Assembly (NCBI RefSeq): GCF_000300875.1
Contig: NZ_AMSG01000001.1
Span: 248,001-312,000, forward strand
DNA: 64,000 bases
Direction: 5' to 3'
Source of the DNA: Galbibacter marinus
Lineage (GTDB): Bacteria > Bacteroidota > Bacteroidia > Flavobacteriales > Flavobacteriaceae
The position numbers were made by a program, and so were the translations under genes. The notes beneath the pieces are model-generated. The model was not told the origin of the DNA. It made no database searches and was given only the letters and a program-made list of their open reading frames with translations. This document shows positions 27,285-36,800 of this stretch, piece by piece; the stretch's first letter is position 1, and each line of letters starts with the position of its first letter.

Positions 27285-28901
27285 TTATTTTAGGACTTGT
27301 TTGTATTTAGTGGCATCCTCTAACAGAATTGTTGCTTTTACAATTGCCTGGTCATTCTTAAGGTAATAGTCATAAAGCCCATCTCTATAAAAATAACGGA
27401 CGATGAGTTCATCTTCAATGTTTTTTTGAATACTAGCTTTGTACTGATCTAAAGAACTTAATTTGTTGTTTTCAATATCGATGAGCAGAGTTTGGTAATC
27501 GGCCTTAATCTCAGGACCAAACTCATTGATTTCATCACTCTGCATAATTTTCTTTAAAGCTTTCTCTGTGTTAGTTTGATATGAGAAACCGTGAGATTTC
27601 ACAAAGGATTTAAATTGTTGATAATCGGAATTTGTAAAATTAAAATCGGAAATATTACTAGTGGGATGGTCGTAGTAATACTCGGTAGCGTAATCGAAAA
27701 TAACTTGATTTTCAATAAGGGCAGCAGTTAGGCTATTATCTTTTAAATGATCAATAGCAATATCAGGGGTCACGCCTCCTCCGTCATATACTTTGCGTCC
27801 GTTACGAGTGTGAAATTCATTAAAATCCTTTTTCACAACAGCATTGCCTTGTTCATCTCGGTTCCAATAATCGGTGGATTGTATACATCGCCCACTAGGG
27901 GTATAATACCTTGAAATGGTCACCTTTAACTGTGTACCGTAATTAAGTTTTATAGGACGTTGAACCAAACCTTTTCCAAAGCTCTTTGCCCCTACTATGA
28001 TCGCTCGATCCAAATCCTGTAATGCTCCACTGACAATTTCGCTGGCAGAGGCGCTTCTTCCATTGATTAAAACAACCAATGGGATTTCGGTATCCACGGG
28101 CTTTTTACGGGTGTGGTATTGCTTGTTAAATTTTTTTACTTTTGACTTAGTACTGACAATTAATTCACCCTTAGGCACAAATAGGTTACACACCTCAATG
28201 GCCTCTGTTAGCAATCCTCCTGGATTATTTCTCAAGTCTAAAATAATTCTTTTTGCACCTTTTGATTTTAAATTCTCTAGAGCATCTTTTGTTTGTTTAG
28301 ACGCTTTACTGTTGAATTTCGATAGTACAATATACCCTGTTTGCTGATCGATCATATTGAAATACGGCACAGCGTCAATCTCAATTTCTTCTCGAGTAAC
28401 CGTAGTGGTTTTTAATTCCCCTTGTCGTTTGTATTGTATGGTAACATCACTTTTATTAGAGCCTTTTAAAAGTTCTGTGGCCTCTTCTTTAAGCTCACTG
28501 ACATCTGTATCCCCAATACGAACAATTTCGTCGCCAGCCTTTAAACCAGCCTTATCAGCAGGATATCCCTTATAGGGCTCGATTACTAAAAGTTTTCCTT
28601 CAAAATTTCTGACTACTGCGCCAATACCTGAGTACTCCCCAGCAGTACTTATTTTAAATCCCTCTACGTCCTGTTCATTCATAAATTGAGTGTAGGGATC
28701 CAATTCTTCCAACATGCTCTTAATAGCCGTATCCATGAGCTCAGCAGGATTAGTTTCATCGACATAGTTCATGTTGAGTTCCTTAAACATGGTGGTAAAA
28801 ATCTCTAGCTGTTTCGCGATTTCAAAAAAATCATTTTTAAAACTACTTGATACAACTAGGACAGCTATTGCAATAATGGGTATAAATATTTTCTTTTTCA
28901 T
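27285..28901 (-). CDS. S41 family C-terminal processing peptidase (CtpA-like)
   Basis: 538 residues with an N-terminal signal or anchor (about 4-20). Domain order: N-terminal helices (LDPYTQFMNEQDVEGF), a PDZ domain (about 85-165, with the YPADKAGLKAGDEIVRIG loop), and the protease core with IILDLRNNPGGLL. The Ser-Lys dyad can be placed at S285 (GRSASASEI) and K310 (GAKSFGKG), 25 residues apart as in CtpB. It cleaves periplasmic proteins near their C-terminus. rnpA lies 24 nt upstream on the same strand, an arrangement common in flavobacteria and probably one operon. Confidence 0.92.
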   Translation of the reverse strand: MKKKIFIPIIAIAVLVVSSSFKNDFFEIAKQLEIFTTMFKELNMNYVDETNPAELMDTAIKSMLEELDPYTQFMNEQDVEGFKISTAGEYSGIGAVVRNFEGKLLVIEPYKGYPADKAGLKAGDEIVRIGDTDVSELKEEATELLKGSNKSDVTIQYKRQGELKTTTVTREEIEIDAVPYFNMIDQQTGYIVLSKFNSKASKQTKDALENLKSKGAKRIILDLRNNPGGLLTEAIEVCNLFVPKGELIVSTKSKVKKFNKQYHTRKKPVDTEIPLVVLINGRSASASEIVSGALQDLDRAIIVGAKSFGKGLVQRPIKLNYGTQLKVTISRYYTPSGRCIQSTDYWNRDEQGNAVVKKDFNEFHTRNGRKVYDGGGVTPDIAIDHLKDNSLTAALIENQVIFDYATEYYYDHPTSNISDFNFTNSDYQQFKSFVKSHGFSYQTNTEKALKKIMQSDEINEFGPEIKADYQTLLIDIENNKLSSLDQYKASIQKNIEDELIVRYFYRDGLYDYYLKNDQAIVKATILLEDATKYKQVLK

Positions 28902-28925
28902 AATGAACTGGTTTTTAGGGCTAAC

Positions 28926-29303
28926 TTAAGTATTTAATTGCTGCTTAAACTTCTCGGAAAGCTTAACTAAGGTATTTTGAAGTTCATCAAAAACAGGCAT
29001 TTCTCTTCCAGTATATAAAAATATAAAAGCATAACTCTCACCTGCCACTTGTTCGGTAAACAGGATTTTATTTAGGCGGTATACCTCCCGAATCAATCTT
29101 TTTATTCTATTTCTATCCACGGCTTTTTTAAAGGATCGTTTTGAAACAGAGACCGCTACTTTGATAGTAGTTTCTGGATTGTGCTCCGTTTTAAGATACA
29201 CTAAACGAAGTGGATATTTGGACACAGAAGACCCTTGGGAAAATAATTTTCCGATTAGAATTTTGTTCTTGAGCCGTTGCTCGATACCTAAGGACTGATC
29301 CAT
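28926..29303 (-). CDS. rnpA: ribonuclease P protein component
   Basis: 125 residues. It assists the RNase P RNA in removing tRNA 5' leaders. The family signature is clear: VAVSVSKRSFKKAVDRNRIKRLIREVYR contains the R-N-R-x-K-R-L-x-R-E RNA-binding helix. The N-terminus KNKILIGKLFSQGSSVSKYPLRLVY matches the usual F-x-x-L-F-x-x-G start. Unlike the textbook arrangement, rpmH and dnaA are not adjacent. The upstream M1 peptidase is separated by a terminator, so the rnpA-S41 unit has its own promoter. Confidence 0.93.
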   Translation of the reverse strand: MDQSLGIEQRLKNKILIGKLFSQGSSVSKYPLRLVYLKTEHNPETTIKVAVSVSKRSFKKAVDRNRIKRLIREVYRLNKILFTEQVAGESYAFIFLYTGREMPVFDELQNTLVKLSEKFKQQLNT

Positions 29304-29324
29304 ACATTTAATTTCATTGGTAAA

Positions 29325-29360
29325 AATAAGAAAACCTCCTTAAGGAGGCTTCTTATTTTA
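29325..29360 (-). terminator. terminator of the M1 peptidase gene
   Basis: Near-perfect inverted repeat (AATAAGAA at 29325-29332 and CCTCC at 29335-29339, pairing with GGAGG at 29344-29348 and TTCTTATT at 29350-29357) with T-rich flanks on the minus strand, 25 nt after the peptidase stop codon and before rnpA. Confidence 0.75.
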
Positions 29361-29383
29361 GCTTAAAGTAAAGCTTCGTATTG

Positions 29384-31294
29384 TTAATCGAGTTGAATTG
29401 TGTTGTTTGAACGGTCCACATCAGCCATGAGGTTGGATGGGTCTATTACAACAGCTTTTATGCTACTCTTAGGTTTTTGAATTTCAAAACTATAATTTGG
29501 ATTACCCCAAACCCAATCTTGAAGCACGTTGCGTTTTACTTGGAACGGGTTACCTTTTTCACCGTACATCATCTGAAGTGGTATATAAAAATATTCCATA
29601 GTACCATCTTGGTAAAAAACCATAACATCTATTGGCATTGGCATTAAACCAATACGCTTAAGATTCACTGTGGTGGTTTGATCTGATGATGAAACATCCT
29701 CAATACCGTAATCAATTGTATTGGTGGTTTTGGTCCAGTCAGTCAAATACCAATTAAGGTTGGTACCAGATACCTTCTCTGCAACTCTTATAAAGTCATT
29801 TGGTGTTGGATGGGTATATTTAAACTCCTCATAATATTCTTTAAGTGTTTCCATGAGTTTATCCTGACCGATCACATAACCTAATTGAGAAAGGAAAATA
29901 CTACCCTTACTGTATGCGGCAACAGAGTAAGCGGCATTATACTCATAACGGTCCGCATGAGTACTTAAAGGCTGTTCTTTTCCAGACTCTACAATGTATT
30001 GATAACCTCTGTAAGAATTTTTAAAAGGATTAGGTTCATTATCACCATTTATTTGATTCTCCGCTAAAGTGGAAATAAAGGTTGTAAATCCTTCATCCAT
30101 CCATGGATGAGCTGACTCATTAGTGGCTAAAAGTTGTTGGAACCATGCGTGCGCAAATTCATGGGCTGTAGTACCAAAAAGACTTCCATAGTTTTCGCCT
30201 CCAGTAATTAGTGTACACATGGCATATTCCATTCCGCCATCACCACCTTGGATTACAGAGTATTGTTCCCATGGATAAGGACCTATATTTTTAGAGAAGA
30301 ATGTAAGCATTTCTGCAGTTGGCTCTTGTACTTTTTTCCAATTTTCAACAACCTTATCATTTCCTTTGTATAAAAAGTGAAGGGTTACTCCCTCGGGGGT
30401 TTCAATGCGATCATGGATATACTCAGGATCTGCAGCCCAAGCAAAATCATGAACATCATGGGCTTTAAAATTCCAGGTTAAGGTCTTTCCTCTATGTCTT
30501 TTGACCTTTACTCCTTCATCTTGGTAACCATATCCTATTTCGTTGGCATTTTGTAATACTCCTGTTCCTCCTATGATATAATCTTTATCAATGGTGATAT
30601 TTACATCATAATCTCCCCAAACACCGTGAAACTCTCTTGCGATGTATGGATCTGCATGCCATCCTTCAAAATCGTATTCAGCCATTTTAGGATACCATTG
30701 TGTCATAGAAAGCGCAACACCATCTTTATTATTTCTACCAGAACGTCTAATTTGAACTGGAACCTGTCCTGTAAACTCCATATCAAAAGTTACAGTTTCT
30801 CCAGATTTTATAGGTGTATCAAGTGTTACTACTAGCGTTGTTCCTTCCTCTGAATACTGTAGTGTTTTACCATTTTTAGTAAGGGATGAAACTTTTAGAT
30901 ATCCAATCTCGTCTTCACTTAATTCAGCGATGCGGCTTTGGTATTTAGGGTTTTCTTTAGTACCTAAATTATTCACCATTCGTCTATCTGGATCTGGAAT
31001 GGTTTGTAAACGCATATCCATTTCGCTACCTGGTTGAAAGGCATTAAAATACAAATGATAAAACACCCGGTCTAATGAATTAGGAGAATTGTTTGTGTAT
31101 TTAATTTGTTGGGTACCTGTGAATTGAAAGTTTTCAACATCCATCTCAATATCCATTTTATAATCGGCTTGTTGTTGCCAATAGGAATCATTTGTGGAAG
31201 TTGCTTTTTGATTGATTGGTGGGTCAACAGGAGATTTTGCCTGCGCATAAAGCGTTGCCGTCAGTGCGACTACAGTTAAAATTACTTGTCTCAT
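29384..31294 (-). CDS. secreted M1 family zinc aminopeptidase
   Basis: 636 residues with a signal peptide ending in TLYAQA-KS. The catalytic zinc motif is AHEFAH (H378-E-F-A-H382) with the third ligand E401 (WMDEGFTTF), the exact HExxH-x18-E spacing of family M1. The substrate exopeptidase motif reads GGMEYAM (353-359) in place of GAMEN, a form seen in a bacterial M1 subgroup. N-terminal beta-domain about 40-290. It probably degrades peptides in the periplasm or outside the cell. It is single, with terminators on both sides (29325 and 31313). A second, related M1 gene starts at 62913. Confidence 0.93.
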   Translation of the reverse strand: MRQVILTVVALTATLYAQAKSPVDPPINQKATSTNDSYWQQQADYKMDIEMDVENFQFTGTQQIKYTNNSPNSLDRVFYHLYFNAFQPGSEMDMRLQTIPDPDRRMVNNLGTKENPKYQSRIAELSEDEIGYLKVSSLTKNGKTLQYSEEGTTLVVTLDTPIKSGETVTFDMEFTGQVPVQIRRSGRNNKDGVALSMTQWYPKMAEYDFEGWHADPYIAREFHGVWGDYDVNITIDKDYIIGGTGVLQNANEIGYGYQDEGVKVKRHRGKTLTWNFKAHDVHDFAWAADPEYIHDRIETPEGVTLHFLYKGNDKVVENWKKVQEPTAEMLTFFSKNIGPYPWEQYSVIQGGDGGMEYAMCTLITGGENYGSLFGTTAHEFAHAWFQQLLATNESAHPWMDEGFTTFISTLAENQINGDNEPNPFKNSYRGYQYIVESGKEQPLSTHADRYEYNAAYSVAAYSKGSIFLSQLGYVIGQDKLMETLKEYYEEFKYTHPTPNDFIRVAEKVSGTNLNWYLTDWTKTTNTIDYGIEDVSSSDQTTTVNLKRIGLMPMPIDVMVFYQDGTMEYFYIPLQMMYGEKGNPFQVKRNVLQDWVWGNPNYSFEIQKPKSSIKAVVIDPSNLMADVDRSNNTIQLD

Positions 31295-31312
31295 ATGATT
31301 AGAAGTTTAGAA

Positions 31313-31347
31313 AAGCGTCCCTTTATATTAGCATGTGAGGGACGCTT
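31313..31347 (-). terminator. terminator of the MBL-S8 protease operon
   Basis: Perfect 10-bp inverted repeat (AAGCGTCCCT at 31313-31322 with AGGGACGCTT at 31338-31347) and a T-run on the minus strand, just after the S8 protease stop at 31355. Confidence 0.75.
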
Positions 31348-31354
31348 AGTTTAT

Positions 31355-32986
31355 TTATAATGTTAATTTACCATTGGCTACTTGGTCGGCTAGGATCATA
31401 GCATTGTAAAGATTTACCATTTTACCTGATTTAGAAACTTCTCCAAATGGTTTAGTGTAGTTTGGATTTCCTCCTAAACTCACGTTGATATTTGTTGTAA
31501 GACCAGATTGCATGATAATCTTTTTAACTTGTGCTGCTTTTAATTTAGGGAAATAAGAACGAATCAAAGCTGCCACCCCAGCTACTTCAGGAGCTGCCAT
31601 GGAGGTCCCTTGTAAATATTCGTATTCATTACTTGGCGTAGTAGAATAGATTTTAACCCCAGGAGCAAATACATCTACATTGTCCTTACCGTAGTTTGAA
31701 AAGGATGCGATAAGATTAGTTCCATAATTAGGACTCAGTGCACCAACGGTTAAGAAGTTATCAGAAATCTCCTCACCGTTATTTTCATTGTCATTTGGGT
31801 AGACATTATTTTCATCCAAATCTAAGCCTTCATTACCTGCAGCTTTTATAATTAGAACATCTTTTGAAGCTGCATATTTAATTGCATCCCATACCCATTG
31901 TTTGTTTGGTGAAAAGTATTTTCCAAAACTACCGTTGATTACTTTTGCTCCGTTGTCAACTGCATATCGGATAGCCAACGCTACATCTTTATCGTACTCA
32001 TCCCCATCTGGAACAGTACGAACGGACATGATTTTTACGTGATCAGCAACACCATTCATTCCAATTCCATTGTTTCGCTCTGCTGCAATAATACCAGCAA
32101 CGTGTGTTCCGTGCTTAGAATGATCTCTATCACCCATTACATCGTTATTACCATAATCGGTATCTTCGATGTTTTCAGGATCATCTCCTACGATTGATCT
32201 ACCATCGTAGTCTACGTTAAGATGATAATTCAAACGGCCAGCAAAATAATCAACACCGCCTTTAATTTCTTCTTTTAGAGCCTCTACTGAATCTTCGAAA
32301 GCAAGCATCTGACTCATGGCAGCTTTCGCTTGAAGTACTTGTTCATCCTCTGATTCGAGTTGCTCAAGATCTTCTAGAGTATAAATTTCTTTACCTAATG
32401 CTTCTTGTAGTAATGCATCTGCCTGAGTGACGTTTTGCATTATTTGTTCGTAACGCGTTTTGTTTTTTAAAGTCTTGTCGTACTCTTTTTCGTATTCTTC
32501 CTTGGCACGTTTGTACAAATCAGAGCCGTCATCTCCTTTACTTACAATTCTCACATACTCCAATTGTTCGTGATTAGCCTCTCCAAGGAAGTTCCATCCG
32601 TGAACATCATCTACAAATCCGTTGTTGTCATCATCGATATTGTTACCTGGAATTTCATCTTCATTAACCCAGATTACATTTTTTAAATCGTCGTGTTCAA
32701 TATCGACTCCTGAATCTAGAACACCCACAATAACAGTGGTAGGTTGAAGATCTTTGATGGTATTAAAAATAGCATCATATGCTTTTTCGACACTCATTCC
32801 TGGAATGGTATCAGTGACCAGATCACTATGTCCCCAATGCTTTAATTGCGCATCACTTAATTCGGTCGTTTTTTGGGTGGTTGCCATTGTATTGGTCTCA
32901 GGCGAAAGTAAAATAGCAGGAGATCCGCACCCCACCAAAAGCGTCGTAGTTATTGCCCCTAGAGCAAAGGATTTTTTAATATTCAT
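31355..32986 (-). CDS. S8 subtilisin-like serine protease lipoprotein
   Basis: 543 residues. A lipobox (TTLLVGC, Cys20) predicts a lipid-anchored exported protein. The catalytic triad is complete: D91 (GVLDSGVDIEHDD), H292 (KHGTHVAGI) and S462 (GTSMAAPEVAG), with the oxyanion Asn at N385 (AAGNEG). The Asp-to-His spacing is about 200 residues instead of about 30-40, because of an acidic, helical insert (about 130-285) rich in Glu, Lys and Gln. The insert could be a regulatory or substrate-recognition arm. No type IX C-terminal domain is visible. It lies 10 nt behind the MBL-fold gene, likely one operon. Confidence 0.92.
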   Translation of the reverse strand: MNIKKSFALGAITTTLLVGCGSPAILLSPETNTMATTQKTTELSDAQLKHWGHSDLVTDTIPGMSVEKAYDAIFNTIKDLQPTTVIVGVLDSGVDIEHDDLKNVIWVNEDEIPGNNIDDDNNGFVDDVHGWNFLGEANHEQLEYVRIVSKGDDGSDLYKRAKEEYEKEYDKTLKNKTRYEQIMQNVTQADALLQEALGKEIYTLEDLEQLESEDEQVLQAKAAMSQMLAFEDSVEALKEEIKGGVDYFAGRLNYHLNVDYDGRSIVGDDPENIEDTDYGNNDVMGDRDHSKHGTHVAGIIAAERNNGIGMNGVADHVKIMSVRTVPDGDEYDKDVALAIRYAVDNGAKVINGSFGKYFSPNKQWVWDAIKYAASKDVLIIKAAGNEGLDLDENNVYPNDNENNGEEISDNFLTVGALSPNYGTNLIASFSNYGKDNVDVFAPGVKIYSTTPSNEYEYLQGTSMAAPEVAGVAALIRSYFPKLKAAQVKKIIMQSGLTTNINVSLGGNPNYTKPFGEVSKSGKMVNLYNAMILADQVANGKLTL

Positions 32987-32996
32987 CGTTTAAAAT

Positions 32997-33854
32997 TTAA
33001 TTAAATAATTCACTAAATGTAAAGGTTTTATTAAGTCTAACCCCTTTTTCGGTTTGTTGAAGTGTACAAATTTCATGGTGTGCATCGTGCTCGAACATAA
33101 CATAAAAATTGTTCACAACGGCGGTGTTTAAAAACTTTTCTTTTTCCTCTAAAGTAAGCAATGGTCTGGTATCGTAACCCATCACATAAGGTAAAGGGAT
33201 GTGACCTACTGTAGGCAGTAAATCTGCCGCAAAAACTAAGGTTTTGCCCTTATATGTTATGTGTGGAATCATTTGTTTATCTGTATGCCCGTTAACTAAA
33301 AGCACATCAAAACCAACGGGCGTGTTTTGTATGTAATCTGAACCTTTGGTGTTAATAAATTTCAATTGTCCACTTTGTTCTAACGGAAGAATGTTTTCTT
33401 TTAGAAAAGATGCTTTCTCTCTAGCATTGGGTTTGGTTGCCCACTCCCAGTGGTCCTGGTTTGTCCAAAAAGTGGCATTTTTAAAAGCAGGTTCGTACAA
33501 TCCTTTTTTGCTAATTTGAACACTACCTCCGCAATGGTCAAAGTGTAAGTGTGTCATAAAGACATCGGTGATATCATCGCGGTGAAAACCGAGTTTCTCC
33601 AATGAACCATCCAAATGATGAGGTCCCCATAGGTGATAATAACTAAAAAATTTATCGGATTGTTTATTCCCCAGTCCCGTATCTATTAAAATGAGTTTAT
33701 CGCCATCTTCAATTAGAAGAGATCTAGCTGCGATATCTATCATATTATTTGCATCGGCAGGATTTGTTCTATTCCATAAGGATTTCGGGACTACGCCAAA
33801 CATTGCACCTCCATCCAATTTGAAATTCCCTGTTTCTACGGTATATAAAGTCAT
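32997..33854 (-). CDS. metallo-beta-lactamase-fold hydrolase
   Basis: 285 residues, no signal peptide. The zinc-binding motif H-x-H-x-D-H is visible as THLHFDHCGG, preceded by the conserved DTG of LILIDTGLGNK, with further ligands near VNGHTDKQ, FAADLLPT and MFEHDAHHE. Family members include lactonases, glyoxalase II and other esterases; the substrate cannot be set from sequence. A TATTTTTG -7 element lies about 35 nt upstream on the minus strand. The S8 protease follows after 10 nt. Confidence 0.9.
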   Translation of the reverse strand: MTLYTVETGNFKLDGGAMFGVVPKSLWNRTNPADANNMIDIAARSLLIEDGDKLILIDTGLGNKQSDKFFSYYHLWGPHHLDGSLEKLGFHRDDITDVFMTHLHFDHCGGSVQISKKGLYEPAFKNATFWTNQDHWEWATKPNAREKASFLKENILPLEQSGQLKFINTKGSDYIQNTPVGFDVLLVNGHTDKQMIPHITYKGKTLVFAADLLPTVGHIPLPYVMGYDTRPLLTLEEKEKFLNTAVVNNFYVMFEHDAHHEICTLQQTEKGVRLNKTFTFSELFN

Positions 33855-33889
33855 AAAGTGTACTTAGTTTGATTCCAATCGAAACTCTC

Positions 33890-33897
33890 CAAAAATA
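33890..33897 (-). promoter_or_regulatory. candidate -7 promoter element (TATTTTTG) of the MBL-S8 operon
   Basis: Minus-strand exact TAnnTTTG match, 35 nt before the ATG at 33854. Confidence 0.45.
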
Positions 33898-34067
33898 AGG
33901 AATACTTCCTATATTAATCCGCCCTTTTTTTAATATTATGTAATCTTTAACAAAGTTAATAGACTAATTTAATCGAATCGGCAATTTTTGCCAAGATAAA
34001 GTAAAATACTAGCGATTGTTTTTTAATTTATTTTATTTTAGCATGGAAATAGAAAAAACGTTGGAGA

Positions 34068-36104
34068 ATGGATAAATTTTTGGAAGTTTTAGAGCATGAA
34101 TTTCATTTACCCCTTGGTAACCCGGTTTTGGTATTTTCTCTAATATTATTTATCATATTAATAGCTCCTCACCTATTTAAAAGACTTAATATTCCAGGGG
34201 TTATTGTCCTGATTGTGTCTGGTATTATTATCGGTCCTTTTGGTCTTGGAATTTTAGAAGAAAACGCCGCGATTGAACTCTTTTCAACAATTGGTTTGAT
34301 TTACATCATGTTTATCGCCGGACTGGAACTCGATATGAATGAATTCAAAGTAAATAAACACAAAAGTTTACTTTTCGGAATCTTTACCTTCGTTTTACCT
34401 TTATCTATTGGTTTTCCAGTGGTTCACTATTTACTTGGTTATGACTTTAACACCAGTTTCTTAACTGCTAGTATGTTTGCCACTCATACCCTATTGGCCT
34501 ATCCAGTGGTGAGTAGATTAGGAGTAGCAAAAAACCAGGCGATCGCTATTACAGTTGGAGGTACTATTTTAACTGATACGGCGGTTTTAATAGTGTTGGC
34601 AATTATTCTTGGAAACGCCCAAGAAGGTGGGCTAACCATGGATTTTTGGGTTCGATTAGTTATTTCATTAGCGATTTTCTCAGCCATTATTTTTATGGTT
34701 ATTCCAAAGGTCGCTAAGTGGTTTTTTACTACCATGGAAAAGGATCAGCACTCTCATTATATATTTGTACTGGCCATGGTGTTTTTCGCTTCCTTTTTAG
34801 CGGAATTAGCAGGTGTTGAACCAATAATTGGTGCGTTTTTAGCGGGATTGGCTTTAAATGGTCTTATCCCTCATTCATCGGCATTGATGAATCGTATTGA
34901 ATTTTTAGGAAACTCCCTTTTTATACCTTTCTTTTTGATCAGTGTCGGAATGCTGGTCGATGTGAGTATCATTTTAGAAGGATGGAATGCGATCATTGTT
35001 GCTCTTACCTTATCTGTTGTAGCTATATGCGGTAAATGGGTGGCAGCTTTTTTAACACAACAGGTTTTTAGCTATTCTCCAACGCAGCGAAAAATGATTT
35101 TTGGTTTAAGTAGTGGTCACGCTGCTGCGACCTTGGCTGTAATTATGGTTGGATATGAAGCTGAAATTTTAGACATTGCGATTTTAAATGGTACCATTAT
35201 TCTTATTTTAATTACCTCGATTGTTTCCACTTTAGTAACGGAAAATGCGGCTAAGAAGATGGTAAAAGAGGAGGAAAATGAAGATTTGAATTCAGCTAGA
35301 AATAGCTCGACATTTAAAAAGGAAAGTATTTTACTACCCATTGCAAACATTATAAACTTTGATAAATTATTAGAATTTGCCATCCTTGTTAAGGATAAGG
35401 CTTCTAATAATCCAGTGCGTATATTAACAGTGGTTCCCAATAATGAAGAAGCGGAACTCAATATTGCACAAGCGAATAATAAACTTGAAGGCTTCGTTAG
35501 GCAAGCTTCTGCTTCAGAGACAGAGGTTAAAATTATTTCGACCATTGATCAGAGTATTTCGGTTGGAATCTCTAGGGCTTCAAAAGAGCACATGGTGGAT
35601 TTATTGATTCTTGGATGGCCAAACACCTCTGGAATTATCAATCGCGTGGTTGGAAGTAAAATGGAAAAGATTGTCCGTTCTACAAACAAAACCATATTTA
35701 TCTGTCATTTGTTACAACCATGGGCTACCCATAAACGTTTATATGTAGCGGTGCCACCTTTGGTAGATCAGTTGACTGGATTTGAACTATGGTTGAAAAA
35801 GAGCATCCGTCTTTCAAAAGAATTGAGTGCTGAAATGATTGTCCACTGTGATGAGCAAACTAGACAAAGCATTGAAGAGATGATTAAAAGATTAAATCTT
35901 AAAGCACCTATTGTATTCAACCCATTTGATGATTGGGATGACTTCTTATATTTGGCTAAAGACATGCATGAGGACGATGTACTAATGGTGGTTTCAGCAA
36001 GAAAAACCAGTCCGTCTTATCATGCTTACTTTGAGAAACTACCTGGTAAATTGGATAAGTACTTTAAAGAAAACAGTAAGATCATCGTGTATCCTCAAGA
36101 TTAA
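34068..36104 (+). CDS. CPA2-type cation/proton antiporter with C-terminal Usp-like domain
   Basis: 678 residues. Residues about 15-395 hold 12-13 transmembrane helices with typical features of monovalent cation:proton antiporter-2 proteins: RLNIPGVIVLIVSGIIIGPFG, MFIAGLELDMNEF (the EL-x-x-DMNEF entry), TILTDTAVLIVLA, and VEPIIGAFLAGLALNGL. The last 270 residues (about 405-678) are soluble and contain two alpha/beta units like universal-stress-protein domains (ILLPIANIINFDKLLEFA; DLLILGWPNTSG). It exchanges Na+ or K+ for H+. It precedes a small membrane-anchored gene by 27 nt, probably cotranscribed. Confidence 0.9.
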   Translation: MDKFLEVLEHEFHLPLGNPVLVFSLILFIILIAPHLFKRLNIPGVIVLIVSGIIIGPFGLGILEENAAIELFSTIGLIYIMFIAGLELDMNEFKVNKHKSLLFGIFTFVLPLSIGFPVVHYLLGYDFNTSFLTASMFATHTLLAYPVVSRLGVAKNQAIAITVGGTILTDTAVLIVLAIILGNAQEGGLTMDFWVRLVISLAIFSAIIFMVIPKVAKWFFTTMEKDQHSHYIFVLAMVFFASFLAELAGVEPIIGAFLAGLALNGLIPHSSALMNRIEFLGNSLFIPFFLISVGMLVDVSIILEGWNAIIVALTLSVVAICGKWVAAFLTQQVFSYSPTQRKMIFGLSSGHAAATLAVIMVGYEAEILDIAILNGTIILILITSIVSTLVTENAAKKMVKEEENEDLNSARNSSTFKKESILLPIANIINFDKLLEFAILVKDKASNNPVRILTVVPNNEEAELNIAQANNKLEGFVRQASASETEVKIISTIDQSISVGISRASKEHMVDLLILGWPNTSGIINRVVGSKMEKIVRSTNKTIFICHLLQPWATHKRLYVAVPPLVDQLTGFELWLKKSIRLSKELSAEMIVHCDEQTRQSIEEMIKRLNLKAPIVFNPFDDWDDFLYLAKDMHEDDVLMVVSARKTSPSYHAYFEKLPGKLDKYFKENSKIIVYPQD

Positions 36105-36131
36105 TAATAGGGAAACCTTAACAAGGGCTAA

Positions 36132-36716
36132 ATGTTCTTTAAAAACAACATAAAGGGAAGTATAAAAAGCCTGCTACTTGTAGTAGTGTTCCTATTTGTG
36201 ATCTTATTTTGTTCGGTTAGTGAAATTCGACTTGACAAACAAGATAATTTTGCCAAAGGGCTCCCTGTTTTACAGGAAATTTCGTTAAATGAAACTGAAA
36301 TTCCGGAGGGTTTGGCGAATATCGAGACCGACACTTTACTGACCAATGATTTTAGAGTGAACATTCATAACTGGACCAACACAGAAAGGATTTATCATCT
36401 TGAGAATAAGGCTGGAACCTATGTGAAAAACAAATACAAAGGCTTTTCTTCTGATTTAAGGATTTATTATAAGAGCCAATTAGTATTTGATCAGCGCTTA
36501 AGTAAAGGTTTCTTTGAGAACCCAGAAGAATCCGCTTTCTGGAATAATGCTATTCTGCAAACCGTGGAGGTCGATGAATTGAAATCCATTGAGCAGCCTT
36601 TGATTCATATACGCTTTTACAATCCAGTACAGGAAGAATTTAAAGCATATCAAATTAAGGTAGATCATTTGGGGGAGTACGACTTACAGTTTATAAGTGG
36701 CACGAACCTTTCTTAA
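36132..36716 (+). CDS. membrane-anchored hypothetical protein
   Basis: 194 residues. An N-terminal hydrophobic segment (about 13-29, SLLLVVVFLFVILFCSVSEI) is either an uncleaved anchor or a signal; a Cys in FCSVS does not form a good lipobox. The rest is a beta-rich soluble domain without a motif I recognise (HNWTNTERIYHLENKAGTY, IRFYNPVQEEFKAYQIKVDH). It lies 27 nt behind the antiporter gene on the same strand, so a shared role is possible but unproven. A region of about 85 nt follows before the lepA stop. Confidence 0.6.
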   Translation: MFFKNNIKGSIKSLLLVVVFLFVILFCSVSEIRLDKQDNFAKGLPVLQEISLNETEIPEGLANIETDTLLTNDFRVNIHNWTNTERIYHLENKAGTYVKNKYKGFSSDLRIYYKSQLVFDQRLSKGFFENPEESAFWNNAILQTVEVDELKSIEQPLIHIRFYNPVQEEFKAYQIKVDHLGEYDLQFISGTNLS

Positions 36717-36800
36717 AGAAAAATCCCTTAAGAATCTGACATAAAGATTTATTGTACTGATAGGCCACATGGGTTAGATGACCTAATTACCACTAGGCAA

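Noticed and set aside
28926-29303. rnpA as part of an rpmH-rnpA-yidC operon next to dnaA
   Set aside because: The neighbours are an S41 protease and an M1 peptidase; rpmH, yidC and dnaA are absent, so rnpA alone is only weak support for origin proximity.
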